A stretch of DNA of 64,000 nucleotides from Marthasterias glacialis (lineage: Eukaryota; Echinodermata; Asteroidea; Forcipulatida; Asteriidae). This document shows positions 21,178-33,700 of the stretch, in pieces. The stretch is from positions 9,770,106 to 9,834,105 of the forward strand of contig OU452225.1 in assembly GCA_911728455.2 (NCBI GenBank), read 5' to 3'. How positions within the stretch are numbered: position 1 is the first letter of the stretch; each line of letters starts with the position of its first letter. The position numbers and the translations under genes are program-made. Below the pieces are notes generated by a model. It saw nothing but the letters and a program-made list of their open reading frames with translations, did not search any database and had not been told where the DNA came from.

Positions 21178-24100
21178 TTGTAGTTTGAGTTTACAGATCA
21201 CATTGTATTATGCGCGTTAGCTGAAGAATGAGTAGACTTGAAATCAAGTCTGTAACGTACCGTATTGGTCACTGTCGAACCAAAGTACCGCCGCACCCTC
21301 TACTGGTCATATAGCGTACATGCTATCGTGTGAGACTGCTATCGTGTGGTAACTGCTCTCATCACTGTACCATAGCAGTCACAGTCATGAGAGCGGTCCC
21401 ACACGACAGCAATCACACACGACAGCATGTACACTATATGACCAGTAGAAGGCGGGGCGGTACTTCAGTTCAACAAATACGCGTATGGTAGACTTGATTT
21501 CAAGTCTAAAGAATGAGGTGCATGCTAGTCTAGTTAGCGACAAACTTTGTCCGTAACTGGAACAGCATGCAACTCATTCCATGGCTTAGCACGGATGATA
21601 AAGTATTTGCAAAGGTGTCTATGCTCGTGGAAACAGCCCAAGACTTAAGATTTCTAGATTGAATTTGAACCAATCATGCGCCTTTTGAGTGCAACTTCCT
21701 TCATCACAAGGAACAGCGTTAGAATAAACAAGATAATATTGCGTTAACCAATGGCATGTGTTCAAATCTCAACATGTTCATGAACTATATGTAGCCTAAT
21801 TTACCTCCAAAAGTTTGTATTTAATGTTGTGTGTGAATTGCCATGTTTAGTTTATATAAAGTGAGGTGATTATTTTTATCTGTACATTGGTGTGCAAGTC
21901 CACATGAAAGACAAATTATATTCAAAGAAAATGATTGAAAGAATTCCATCTACTCCATAAGTTTTATTTATTATTAGGCGAGTCTGAGTTTGTTTAAAAT
22001 TTAAAATGATTAACAAATCTCAAAATGGATGAGAACAGAAGATGTAGTCTAAAATATTCACAATAATCATTAAGTAGCCAATGACGGCCTTGAGAATCGT
22101 TCAACAGTTTGAGTGAATAAAAAGCTGCTGTTTTGCTTTCACTGGTGGAATTAATTCCAAGCTCATTGTAGTTATTCATTTCAAACCCAACGATTAAAAA
22201 AACCAAAGATTATAGAGCGCCTAAGGCGCAAGACGGGGAACTGGAGCTCTTCCAATTGTTGGAATGTGAAGTAGGCATGGGCACCATTACAGCAAGTGAA
22301 TGTTTTGTTGCCCATTAATAGCAATGGTCATTGTCTGCTGAAATGGCATCCAGTGGGATTTCACATTTCAGCCAAAGTTCCCCATCTTGCGCCTTCGGCG
22401 CTCTATATTCTTTGGTTTTTATTTATAATGCATTACATCATGTACAACCTGGGCCCCATTTTATAATAATAATAATGATTATAGAGTTGCTTAAGCACAA
22501 AAAGTAGCTAAGCACAACGATATTGTCAGTTTTTAATATTTTCCCCTGATTTTTTCCATCATAAGTCTCTTTAAAGATCATATTTTTCAAATATAGTTTA
22601 CAATCTCTAATGAAAAATACAATTATAAATTATGAGCACTGTGTACAATGACTCCTTTATATACAAACATATCTACATAGGAACCTGGCTAACAAAATAT
22701 ACAAAGCTAGCTGATGACCTCATGCACTGACGTCAGAGGCGACTACTGTCTGCCCATGGTCTGCCAATCTGGGACTCAAATTGCACGTAAAGATTTGGTG
22801 AGCATGTAAACCCGGGCGCACATCGCCTACAAAGCACACTACATAGTATAATAGACCTTCCTATTGTTAATAAACAAACCGCGCTGGTTGGCACAGACGG
22901 CCAATGTAGCAAAACTTAGGTCTTGTTGACAGACGTTGTGACCAAATTCAACTTTTTTGCAAAACTTTCTATTAAAGGAACATACATCCCATTATTGGTT
23001 GGTTTGTTTCCAACAAATTCTGATTTGCTTTTGAATATTTGCTTAACATTTTTGCAAATTGTGATTATCTGTTTTTGCTTTGCATAGATGGGTCCACGTA
23101 GTTTCTCCACCTCGCTTAGCAAAAAACTGGTGCTATGACATTGCAAAAGAAAGGTCTATAACACACAGGGAACCAGACTCCCAAAATGGCGCAACCAAGA
23201 TTGTGGTGATGACGTCAGGTGATTTGTGTCCATTGACAATATTTGATACTTTTTTTTGATAAAGGCTGAATTGGGAACCAAAGGGTTTGATAAGTTAAAT
23301 TTCCCATACAGAGATTCCTTTAGTTACACGTCAAACATATAGTATCTATAAAGCTAAAGAAGAAACAAGTACAACTTGATTGGATATTACAGTAGCACAG
23401 AGTTAAATTTACTATAATCAGGCAATTTCAATAGAAATTGCCCCCTCTACAAATATCTGTGCCCCTCCCCCATTGCCCCTCTGCAAAACAGATACTGGTA
23501 GCACATCATTTTGGTCTGTGGATGCAGTACATTTGTGAAGTAACATTTGACTCGTCAGGAATCACCCAAATAAACAGACATCTTGACCGATGCAAACCCG
23601 ATGGATTCCTTGTTGCAGTGTGAAGGGTAAAAGAAGCTATTGAGTACCAGATTGTATCACTCGTTATAATCCATCATCAGTCATATATATACACCATGAA
23701 CAATGTCCTCTACATATTGCAAACTTGTTTAGGATTTCTCTTAAATGTTAACCGAATATACAGAACTTCTAAAATTAATTTTATTTGCGTGTGAGAAAGA
23801 CTTTGTCACTGTAAGTGAAATCAAACTGTAAAGCCACTGAGTAAATATAATCAAATGCAAATTTTACAGTAAAGTAAGTTTCATTTACTCACGTTACAAT
23901 CAAAATACAAACTTAAAACCTTACCCTAAACCAAAGATTATAGAGCGCCGTAGGGGCAAGATGGGGAACTCTGGCTGCAATGTGAAATCTCACAGGAAGC
24001 CATTTCCGCAAGTGACTCTATTGATACAACACTGATACGTGCGGACCAGTGTAGACAAGGACAATTGCAATCAATGGGAAACACAGGCATTCACTTGCTG

Positions 24101-24768
24101 AAATGGCGCCCATGCGTATTTCACTTTCCAACAGTAGATAAAGGCCCAGTTCCCCATCTTGCACCTACGGCGCTCTATAATCTTTGCCCAAAACCCATCC
24201 AAGGAAGGATTGCAAAATTAAACAAGAGATAACCCAGACTTATCTGGACGGTCAAGTGTAGCAAAACATCCAAGTCTTGTCGACAGACATTGTGACAAAA
24301 TTTAACACTTTGGCAGACTTTCTCTTTAAAGAAAATACATCCCCTTACTGGTTGGTTTGTTTCCAACAAGTTCTGAACAGTTTTTGAATATCTGTTTAGC
24401 ATTTTTACAAACTGTGATTATCTGTTTTTTGGCTTTGCATTGATGGCTCCCCGTAGTTTCTCCATCTTGGTTGGCAAAAACTCGGGCTGTGACGTTGCAA
24501 AAGAAAGGTCTATTCTAAAAAGTTATAAGTACATGGAGTCATACAGACGGTGTATTTCACTTTGAGTCAAGTCTTGTACTTGCAATGGCAAAGGAGTAGC
24601 ATCAGAGATCAGTACGTCGTCCTTCCCTGATGAGAAAATCAACATTTAAAGGTGGACTTCAACAACCGCAGATACACACACAAAATCCTCTGGAGACTCT
24701 TATGTTAACACTTTGCTGCTGTGAATAATAGTAAGGAAATTTGGCGCAAATGTGAGTTTTTGTGATAG
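21178..24768 (+). repeat. 3.6-kb tandem duplication, copy 2
   Basis: Direct repeat of 17590-21177 at an offset of 3588-3589 bp, with only scattered substitutions and very few 1-bp indels by eye. Differences cluster in the first 150 bp and after about 22910. It ends at GTTTTTGTGATAG before ACTTTAATATAAGCC, which is not duplicated. The low divergence points to a recent event. Confidence 0.92.
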
Positions 24769-25194
24769 ACTTTAATATAAGCCATGGAAGTGCCTTTTTT
24801 TATGATAATTGGCAAAGATACATACAAATAGTTACTGAGAAGTCAACAATGGTTGTAACAGGTCAAAATGCAGGATGTATAAGAAATGCAATCAAAGAAT
24901 CCAAAAGGAATTAAGGGTTGAAAACTGCTTACCAACCAAACTGACCTATGATATAAATGCAAACGTTGTTAATGGACTCAAAGGCTTAAGAAGATGTGTA
25001 GATGAAGAAGTCTTTTTTTTTTTTTAATAAGCAAGGGAAATGGGTGAAAAGAATGTGTGTTTGGGCTTCTTTGGGGTTCAGATTAAGGCTGACTCATGCT
25101 GTCCATGTACTTATAACTTACATAGTGTCTTTTTCCCATGATAGAGAATGTCACCTGTCTTTTTTGTTTTTCCCCACTTTTTCCCCATGCACCA

Positions 25195-25438
25195 GTGTTA
25201 GATAGGCACTAGGCACCAGTGTTCCATAGGCCCTAGGCACCAGTGTTCTATAGGCCCTAGACACCAGTGTTCCGTAGGCCCTAGGCACCAGTGTTCCATA
25301 GGCCCTAGGCACCAGTGTTCCGTAGGCCCTAGGCACCAGTGTTCCATAGGCCCTAGCCACCAGTGTTCCATTGGCCCCTGGCACAAGTGTTCCATTGGCC
25401 CCGGGCACCAGTGTTCCATAGGCCCCAGGCACCAGTGT
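25195..25438 (+). repeat. 24-bp minisatellite, about 10 units
   Basis: Unit GGCCCTAGGCACCAGTGTTC plus CATA, with A/G and T/C variants. The period is a multiple of three, so two minus-strand frames stay open across the array. No sign that they are real proteins. Confidence 0.9.
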
Positions 25439-26377
25439 TTCTTTTCAACACTGTTGTTAGTATAGGACTTGAATTTGAAGCCGATTATGAACAAACTGTG
25501 CAGTGCTGTAGACAACAAGCAATGAACTGGACCACTTGAGAGAATTTTTGACTGGTCCCCAGGTGTTTCAACTCGCATTTCACCAGCGCTCCACTGTTAA
25601 AGGAGAACATTGATACAAGTAAAAGATTCAACAACCCTAACCCTACCAATTATTGCTTTCATAAAACAAATGAGCTCTTACAACTAGCTACTCGAATGTG
25701 TCGTGAGTTAAAGTCACAGAGAAAGGACCACGGACGGAGTTTGAACCTCCTGGGCAGTAACAACAGAGATCAGTGGGCCACACGAAACCTCTTTTTAAAC
25801 TGCAGCTCATTTGCGCCCTGCACTGAAGAAAGCTGTGTCATATTTACTGACGTCACATTGCTGCAAGATTGTCCTCTATAAAATGAAGTAAATATTCCGC
25901 ATTACATAGGACTTCTTTGCAAGCGCAGATGAGTACAGTACACCCTGGTTCATAAAGACGCAGGCAAGCCCAGAGATTTTAATGACAGCTATCCGTCAAT
26001 GTTTTGCTTTTAAAAGTTAAGCAAAGTTCAGGGAAATTACACCAAAATCTTCAAAATTTATGTGAGAGTTATTGACATAAATACAATTTTCATGGATTTT
26101 CTGGGTCAAAAAAATTGTGCCCCAATTTTTAACCATGTTAATCGATAATGTGGCCAACCGCTACAGACAATTGGCTGACCACAAAGTGGATGATCGTGTC
26201 AGCGGTCACAACACGATTAGCATATGACTGCAAGGTATTAGCGCAGTGACCACGTTTCCTTTGAAGAAAGTCGCAACTCCTTCCAGGGTCCCTTTCTTTG
26301 TGACCAAGTCATGTAAGTGACAGACAGACAGAGAGGTAACCGTGATATTGTGAATCAGCATTGAATCAAGTCGCCAT

Positions 26378-26505
26378 GAGTACTGATGAATACTCGGAGG
26401 ATTACTGATGAAATATTCAGATGATCACTGATGAATATTCAATGATTGCCGATGAATGTTCACAGGATTACTGATGAATATTCAGATGATTATAGATGAA
26501 TATTC
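26378..26505 (+). repeat. Short imperfect tandem repeat
   Basis: GATTACTGATGAATATTCAG-type units repeat four to five times with irregular spacing of about 30 bp. Confidence 0.6.
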
Positions 26506-26967
26506 AGGTCAACATCACACTGCTCATGCAATATCAGTTTGTAAGCACTCTCTGCATAAGTAAACACAAAAACAATCGTTACTCCCACAGCTCAATAACA
26601 TGAAGCCAGTCCAAGGCAACTATTACACCATTTTTTCCAACTTCTTAATATAATTTCCAACTTAAAATCAAATTGCTTACTGAAATATATACTTTATTCA
26701 AATAAAAAGGCTGATAAAACTATTTAAATTTTTTTTTCCTGAGCTATAACCTCAAACCTTTAATTTGCTAAAAATTTTGTTGCACACGTTTAGCGAGCTT
26801 ATTTATCATAATGCACTTTTATCAATAAGCTCCTAGCTACCAGAACTTGTGCATGTTGTGGTACCTTTTGTAGGGACAGACCAAATACAATGTACCTTTT
26901 TTTTCTCACAGAATTGAGAAGGATTTTAACTTCCATGATGGAAGTGGCAGGCCTATTTGCTTCGTTC

Positions 26968-27125
26968 TTGAAAGGGCAAGGGCACCAAGGCAGTTTCTTC
27001 AATCGCCTCTACGACGCAATTGTAAATTTGTACTGGAACATTTCAAGGGGGCACCAGGGCAATGACCAGGGGCATGGAGGTGATTGCCTCCATTGCCTCT
27101 GTGAAGTGTGAAGTATCAGGCCTGA
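26968..27125 (+). mobile_element. Family B element
   Basis: Goes from TTGAAAGGGCAAGGGCACCA to GAAGTATCAGGCCTGA, with GTAAATTTGTACTGGAACAT in the middle; matches 8508-8644 and, reversed, 62883-63040. Confidence 0.65.
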
Positions 27126-27762
27126 AGTGCTCTTCTGACCACAGGAAGAACAAAGTTGAAGGTCTGTGCTACTGCTACTATTCAAAAAATGTCTGGATTA
27201 ATGGCAAAAAGCAATACAATTATCAAAGTCAATGAATGAAGCTAACTTGAATGGAGGGTAAGCTTTGTGAATACAATATAAGCGAGTTGCAAAAATGATT
27301 ATGGGGTAGACTAAATTCTTAAGCCAGCACAAAGAACATCTTTGGTAACTTTAGCTGTGGCACTTTCATGCTCAGATCATTTCATGATCTTGCATGCACA
27401 CCTTCACTTGACCACCAACACACAGAAAGCATGCAGAGGCAACAGTTACATCCACTGAAAGCATTGGCCACACTTAAAAAAAGTCAAAGCTGCAGCAGGC
27501 AACTGACTGACATAACCACACTGGAACAACAACAGCCTGGCATATTCATACCAAATTGACTGGGTGATTATCGGTAAGACATTCCCAATCCATAGGATAA
27601 TATATTAATTGTTTAAAAAACAAATGCGTATAATTATAATCATCTCAATTAAAAATACAATTTGTGTATGTATTATAACTGGAGTCACACACTATGTAAT
27701 TAATGTTGCACATCAGATATCTTGTACCCAAACCATACTGCAGCTGGGTCAAAGTTGAAAGG

Positions 27763-30700
27763 TTAATATCCCGGGTCTTCATGGACTACTAGTTCTGAAT
27801 TCAGTGTATTTATGTCAACCAGTTCCGACATGTGATTATAATGCTGTTTGTCATTACGTTCTCGAGGTGGTAGCAGAAACAGCACGCCGATCGCCATGGC
27901 AACATGCCAAGCACTGTGGACGTACTGATAGTTGTCCGTTGTTTCCAGGAATGCAAAAATGCAGAGACCAGTGACAATGACAGCAACACCAGGCAGAATG
28001 AAACACAGCCACCTCCATTTTGTCGTGGGGTAACACTGGCGACGTTTATACCAACGCCTTGACTGTAAAACAACAGAAAACAACCCATTGTAGAGTATCA
28101 ATAAACACCTCGGGAAGTTTATATGCGCTCTGATTGGTCAAAAACTGGTCATGTGGGGGGGGGTGTATCAACATGGGATATGAAGACCAGCAGTCGATTT
28201 CACGAAACTCATCTCAACTAAACTGCTGAGGGTCTTCGCACTGTAATTTGTACTGTGAAATCATATTTTGCTTAGTGATTAAGATCGATTCATAAGCTAA
28301 GTCACATCCTAGGGGTTTGTGAAACCGGCTTCAGCTCTGCAAACTAGCGAATAAATAATGGCCCCATATTAATAACAAGCATATTGTGTAAAAGTTCTGT
28401 ATGCACTGCGCATTAAATCAAGTGTTTTCTTTGTGCGTATTTTCGTTGTTTTATTTTGGCAAGATATGTTGGTGCCGCACACACGTGCATACATGCGTAT
28501 GCATGAATGTGCAGACGGTGTATCAATTTAAGGTAGCTGGAAACGCACATGAAACTAACACAATGCAAAGCATGCAGCTCAACACCAACCAAGGTATTTC
28601 CATATGGTATTGTTAATTTTCAAAGCTCATAGTCTGGTTCAAGAAAATAGTAAATTATGTGTAAGAGATCAGGTGCCACGCAAAAATTGAACAGCCTAAA
28701 ATAAAATGGCCCTTGAACATGAATAGAGCAATTCTAAAAATATCGCCGAGAACAAAAAATCACAAATCCTGACAATTTTTACTGCTTTTTCCACTGTAAA
28801 TTGAGCTCGCTGAGGTCTAGAAAAGATTTTATTGAATTTCAAGCCCGATTTCATAAAAAATCCGTCTTTTTATAATCTAAGTAGAGTCTACCCAGCACGA
28901 TGCTCAACACTATGGTCATAAACAATGTCAATGACAACACAACATACACTTACCCAAGACATCAGCAGTACAATACCACCTACACCCACTGGAACAGCAA
29001 CAGCCCATATGCTGAACCGGTTGTAACTGGTTCCCAAGGCCAATCCAAAAGCTCCTATAACCAAATAAGGACATTACAAATACTGAATGAACAATGCAGC
29101 TATGTACTTAAATCAATTAGTGAACGTTTGTTTATTTTTTATAGTAGGCCTGGCATTTTTGATAAAAAGTCCAGTTCATACAAAGCGAAGCGAATTCGCA
29201 ACGAACAGTTCGCTCAAGTTAAATGTGTTGAACTTTTTGCGAAATTTACTGCGAATGTAGGAGACTGATGTCAAACTTGCTTCACGTTCGCATTCGCGCG
29301 AAGTATAAATTGGGCTTAAGACTTATTTCATACAAGGGGAGAGTTTTAGCTAAGGTCTGAAACTAGGATCCACATTTTAGGAGATATGTTGAAATGATGT
29401 TCACCGTTTGGTATTCCCTGGAGTTACAGATTTCAAGGAGCTTCTGGGAAAAGTCTCCTTAAAGCCAGAGACTTAGATCACAGTGTAGGATTTCTTCATA
29501 TGGGGAAAGTAAGAGCTACTGTTTTTTACACCACTAAGACATTAAGTCTGAAATTTCTCATTCCTGTATCTCTTAGAAAACAACCAAGTTAAATCCTAAA
29601 TTGAAGGTTAGTCAAAGAGATTTTTTAAACCCCTTTCCAGGACTTATACTTCTTCTTGTAGACGCAAGGCAGTTTTTCCCTCTGTAAGGGGCACCTCTAT
29701 AAGATAAGTGTAAATTTGTGCTGGAACATTTCAAGTGGCACCGAGGCAATGACCAGGGGCATGGGGGGGCAATCGCCTCCACTGCCCCCATGAAGTATCA
29801 GGCCAGCCCTCCCTAATACATCATCTTTGTGATGAAACTCCAGCCAACATACAGAGCATTGTATTTCGGTTTCATATCATTTTCACCATTTGACTGTAAA
29901 CCAGTTTGCTTCTGAGGACATAATCACATGCAAAACTCTTATGCAACAAACACACAGCTGCGGGCTTATAAACTGGCAGTCGAGTTTCCGTGCGTGGTGG
30001 CGGTGGTCATATCAACAGGTCACGTGTGGTGAGACACTGTAGTGGATTGCGTGTACACAGGCAACTGTTTCACGGAGTCCGAGGGCAAAAGGCACTGCAC
30101 ACAATGAACGAATGAACTCTTTGCATGGATTTGTGCCTAATGCCTTTATGGAAGACCTGTTCTTTCCACATGCCAGCCAACATTTTGTCAAGACGGACTA
30201 TACCGCATTGTCTTGAGGCCTTCCATCTCTCACTGAGATGCTATCTGTTGGACCAGGAAGGGTCGATGAACGGCCGTTACATAACAGCTTTTAAACAGTC
30301 TGATTGTGCTTCAGAAACACGACAGTAACAAAAAATAAAACAATTAAAATCTGTAAAACAAGTTTCATTGATAAAACAAACTATGACTGAAAATAATCCC
30401 GGACAGGTAACGGTAAAGGAATTCTTAATCCCGAAGCAAACTGGTTAAGATTTTGTCTCTAAATTGATTCTATTAAAAAGGTAAGGTGAATCCTACAAGA
30501 TGAATTTACTTACCTAGGATCTCCAGCGTAGCTTTCAGAGGAACTGGCAATCTCGCCATCGTGATAAGTGTCAGGAAAATGGCCATGAAGGCAGCGAAGA
30601 AATCGCAGAATTGTAAGGTGTCATACTTCATGATACATAAACTACCAGAGTCACAGGCATGGTAAAACTACAAACAAAGCAACAGAAGAAATCACAGAAC

Positions 30701-33700
30701 TGTAAGGTGTCATACTTCATGATCTACACACACTACCAGAGTTACAGGCATGGTAAAACTACAAACAAAACAACAGAAGAAATCACAGAACTGTAAGGTG
30801 TCATACTTCATGATCTACACACACTACCGGAGTTACAGGCATGGTAAAACTATAAACATTTGTATAAATTTCAATTTGCCTTTCACCGATGTGTGATAAG
30901 CACTGTATACTCAGTGCTTTCGAATCCTGTGGAAAAAATTCCACAGGCAACTCAAGTGGGATTCGAACCTACGACTCCCGCATGACTAGAGCAGATGTCT
31001 TAACCACTAGACCACCGAGCACGCCCGGTGACGAGGGGCCAGTTCGAATCCAGTATTATTGGCGGCAGGTACCGCAAACAATTTGATAGATGTCAATATT
31101 TGCATCGGGGGAATGAATATAAATTTCAATTTACACATCGGTGAAAGGTGAAAAGGTGAAAATTAACACATCGGTGAAAGGCAAATTGAAATTTATATTC
31201 ATTCCCCCGATGCAAATATTGACATCTACAAACATTTGCTCAAAAACCAACTGAGTAAGGGAGTGTCTCAAACAGCAGGCACATTCAAGTCATGAAGGAT
31301 CATTCTCGGAGGCATATGCCTGCAATCCAGAGGACTGCCACAACGTTCTGCTGCGACCGCGATATTGAGCCGAACTATGGGAATATTCCTACACCAGATT
31401 ACATCAGGCATGCAACTTGGAAATTAAAAAAAGAGGAAATGGCCATACACACATAATTTTATACAGTGTTTTTCAATTTTCAATGGAATTAAAAATGAAC
31501 AAAAAAGAGGAAATCAGCTGATCCGCTGAAAAGTTGCATGCCTGTTATATGCCCAGTGTCATTTTGAACATTCCAATGGCATGCCTCTGCAGTCCAATGG
31601 ACTGGAATATTTAACTGATCCAATAAGACCAATCATACCATCTGGACTTCAGAGATATAAGGGCTATTTGACGGATACCTCCACCGCGTTTCCTTAGAAA
31701 GGAAACAGAACGCAACCAACATTTCTGACTTCTTGACGCTTCCAAGCCGGCTACAACTTACCGATGAAAAGACCAGAGTACAGAAGTAAGACACAGCAGG
31801 AACAAAATGGCGTCGCTTCAAGGCAAGACAACAAGGGAAAATGAAGAAGATGTTACTGAGTGTGAGAAGAAGGACTCTGCTCAGGAAGTAGCTCTGTGAC
31901 CAAGCCTTAGAATCATCAGTGCATCCCCAACCTGCGTAACCTAGATACGAAAAAACAATCAATGACGAAGATGTGTTACAGAGAAAGAATAAATTCACTT
32001 CCAAACTCTAGTTTTCAATCAAACTCTACATCCAACCAATCTGTGAAATCAGAACAACTTGGATGATCCCCTTTAAGTGAAAACAAAATCAAGGATAAAG
32101 ATGTGTTACAAAGAAAGAAAAATTCATTTCCAAACTCTAGTTTTCAATCAAACGCAAGATCAAACCAATCTGTGAAATCAGAACTTGGATGATCCACTTT
32201 AAGTGAAAAGAACGAACAATGGCTTGTTATATTAGAGATTTGTAAGGGAGCATCTCAAACGTCAGAACGGTATCAATGTTCTAATCGCATTGGTTAAGTA
32301 TTCCAGCAGGCACACGAGGACCGGTCCGTTGGACTTGGAAAAGTTCCGCTGGAACGTTCGAAATGCTGAAGGACAAATTCTCTCGATCAGAAATGTTTGC
32401 GTACTTCGGCACAATGTCGCGGTCTAGCTGAACATTCTGGCAGTCCACTGGATTGTGATGTCAAATCTTCTCCATCATTTGTAAAATACACTTTGGCTTA
32501 CGCATCTTTTTCTGCTACAGTAAGCCACAAGCATATGAAATTGGGCCCCGATATGATGAAGATTTTGAACTGGATTCTCGAGCAATACTTATCCAGTTTT
32601 GAAGTCTGCGTTTAGAAATTCATATTCTGCATCCAGTCTAAAGAAGCAGTGCCTAATATCATAGAGCTGCTTACGCAAAAGAATTTTGCTTAATACCTTC
32701 TGCTAAGCAAAAATCTAGCAGGAAACTAGTCAGAGACGGTGCATGTGTAATTATAAGTGTGTAATTATATTTCGGGTGGTAGCCTTGTTCCATTGAACAA
32801 AACTGCTTTGTGCTTAGCTACTTTATGTGCTTAAGCAGCTCTAACTTGGGCCCAGATTTGCTTTCCCCAATACACCTGAGTTTTTACTCACCCCCCCCTC
32901 CCAACCCCAATCCTTGGCCAGCCTCCCACCTTTCCTTGCCTTCCACCTCTAGGACCCTAGTTCAAATCCCGCCAGGGGCACTATGTGGATTAGGTTTCTC
33001 AGTCCCTACCTGATTGCGTGGGTTTTCCCTGGAATAAATCTCCCGGGTTTTCCCCTCACATCTAAAACCAAAACTTCTTTCCTTGTCTTCTCTCCGTGGG
33101 GTTCTTGGCTAGTATAGTGATTAAGTTCGCTTTCTGAGAAACCTTGGCTTCACAACCAGAATTAAGAAATTAAGAAATTTCTCAGCACACATCGTTGTAT
33201 TTTTACCATAAAGTCAAGTAAGTTGTACTTAAAGACAATTACCTCTTGTGCACTTGCAGTAGTAGTATTGGACACCCATATCTACAGACGTGTGACAAGT
33301 TCCGTATGTACCACAACCGTCAATGCATGCATACAATCCAATGTCAACATTCACTAACACTGTTGAATTGCACGGTCCAATACTGCAGAAAAACAAACAA
33401 GCAAACAAAACATTACCCATGTTCAAAATCAGATTCTATAGACCGTGTATGTCTTGTACGTGTTTGTACAAAAAAAGTCTGCAATTTTTTTCCCTTCCCT
33501 TGCTAAAGCAATGTATATAAGCACCCTGAAGTTCAAAACAATTATGTGAATTTGTGAGCGGGACTTGTCCTTTTTCATTCGTTTCTCGGGTGTTTTTGTG
33601 AGATTTAATACAATCAATGATATTTAAAATTACAATAATTCACCAAAGCTTAGCTTAACCTCACCCAGTGTCCGACTTGCAACTTGACGCCAAGGACAAA

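Larger units (their letters stand above)
24769..27762. other. PGAP6 3' flank, minisatellites and repeats
   Basis: No gene supported. Contains a 24-bp minisatellite (25195-25438), a 30-bp-scale repeat (26378-26505) and a B element (26968-27125). The ORFs over the minisatellite are products of its 24-bp (8-codon) period. Confidence 0.5.

Noticed and set aside
25151-25578. Two overlapping minus-strand ORFs over the 24-bp array
   Set aside because: Frame-preserving repeat length; both frames are open equally, with low-complexity products.
25630-25650. Telomere-like AACCCTAACCCTACC
   Set aside because: Only two units and no array; chance or a trivial match.
30940-31022. Functional tRNA gene (also at 9760-9840, 49013-49110, 59229-59312 and 62100-62170)
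   Set aside because: A- and B-boxes are good, but acceptor and anticodon stems do not close and each is followed by a shared SINE body or tail.
31633-32004. 123-codon minus-strand ORF as a stand-alone gene
   Set aside because: Its middle is a PGAP6 exon (31940-31762); the ends are intron read-through.
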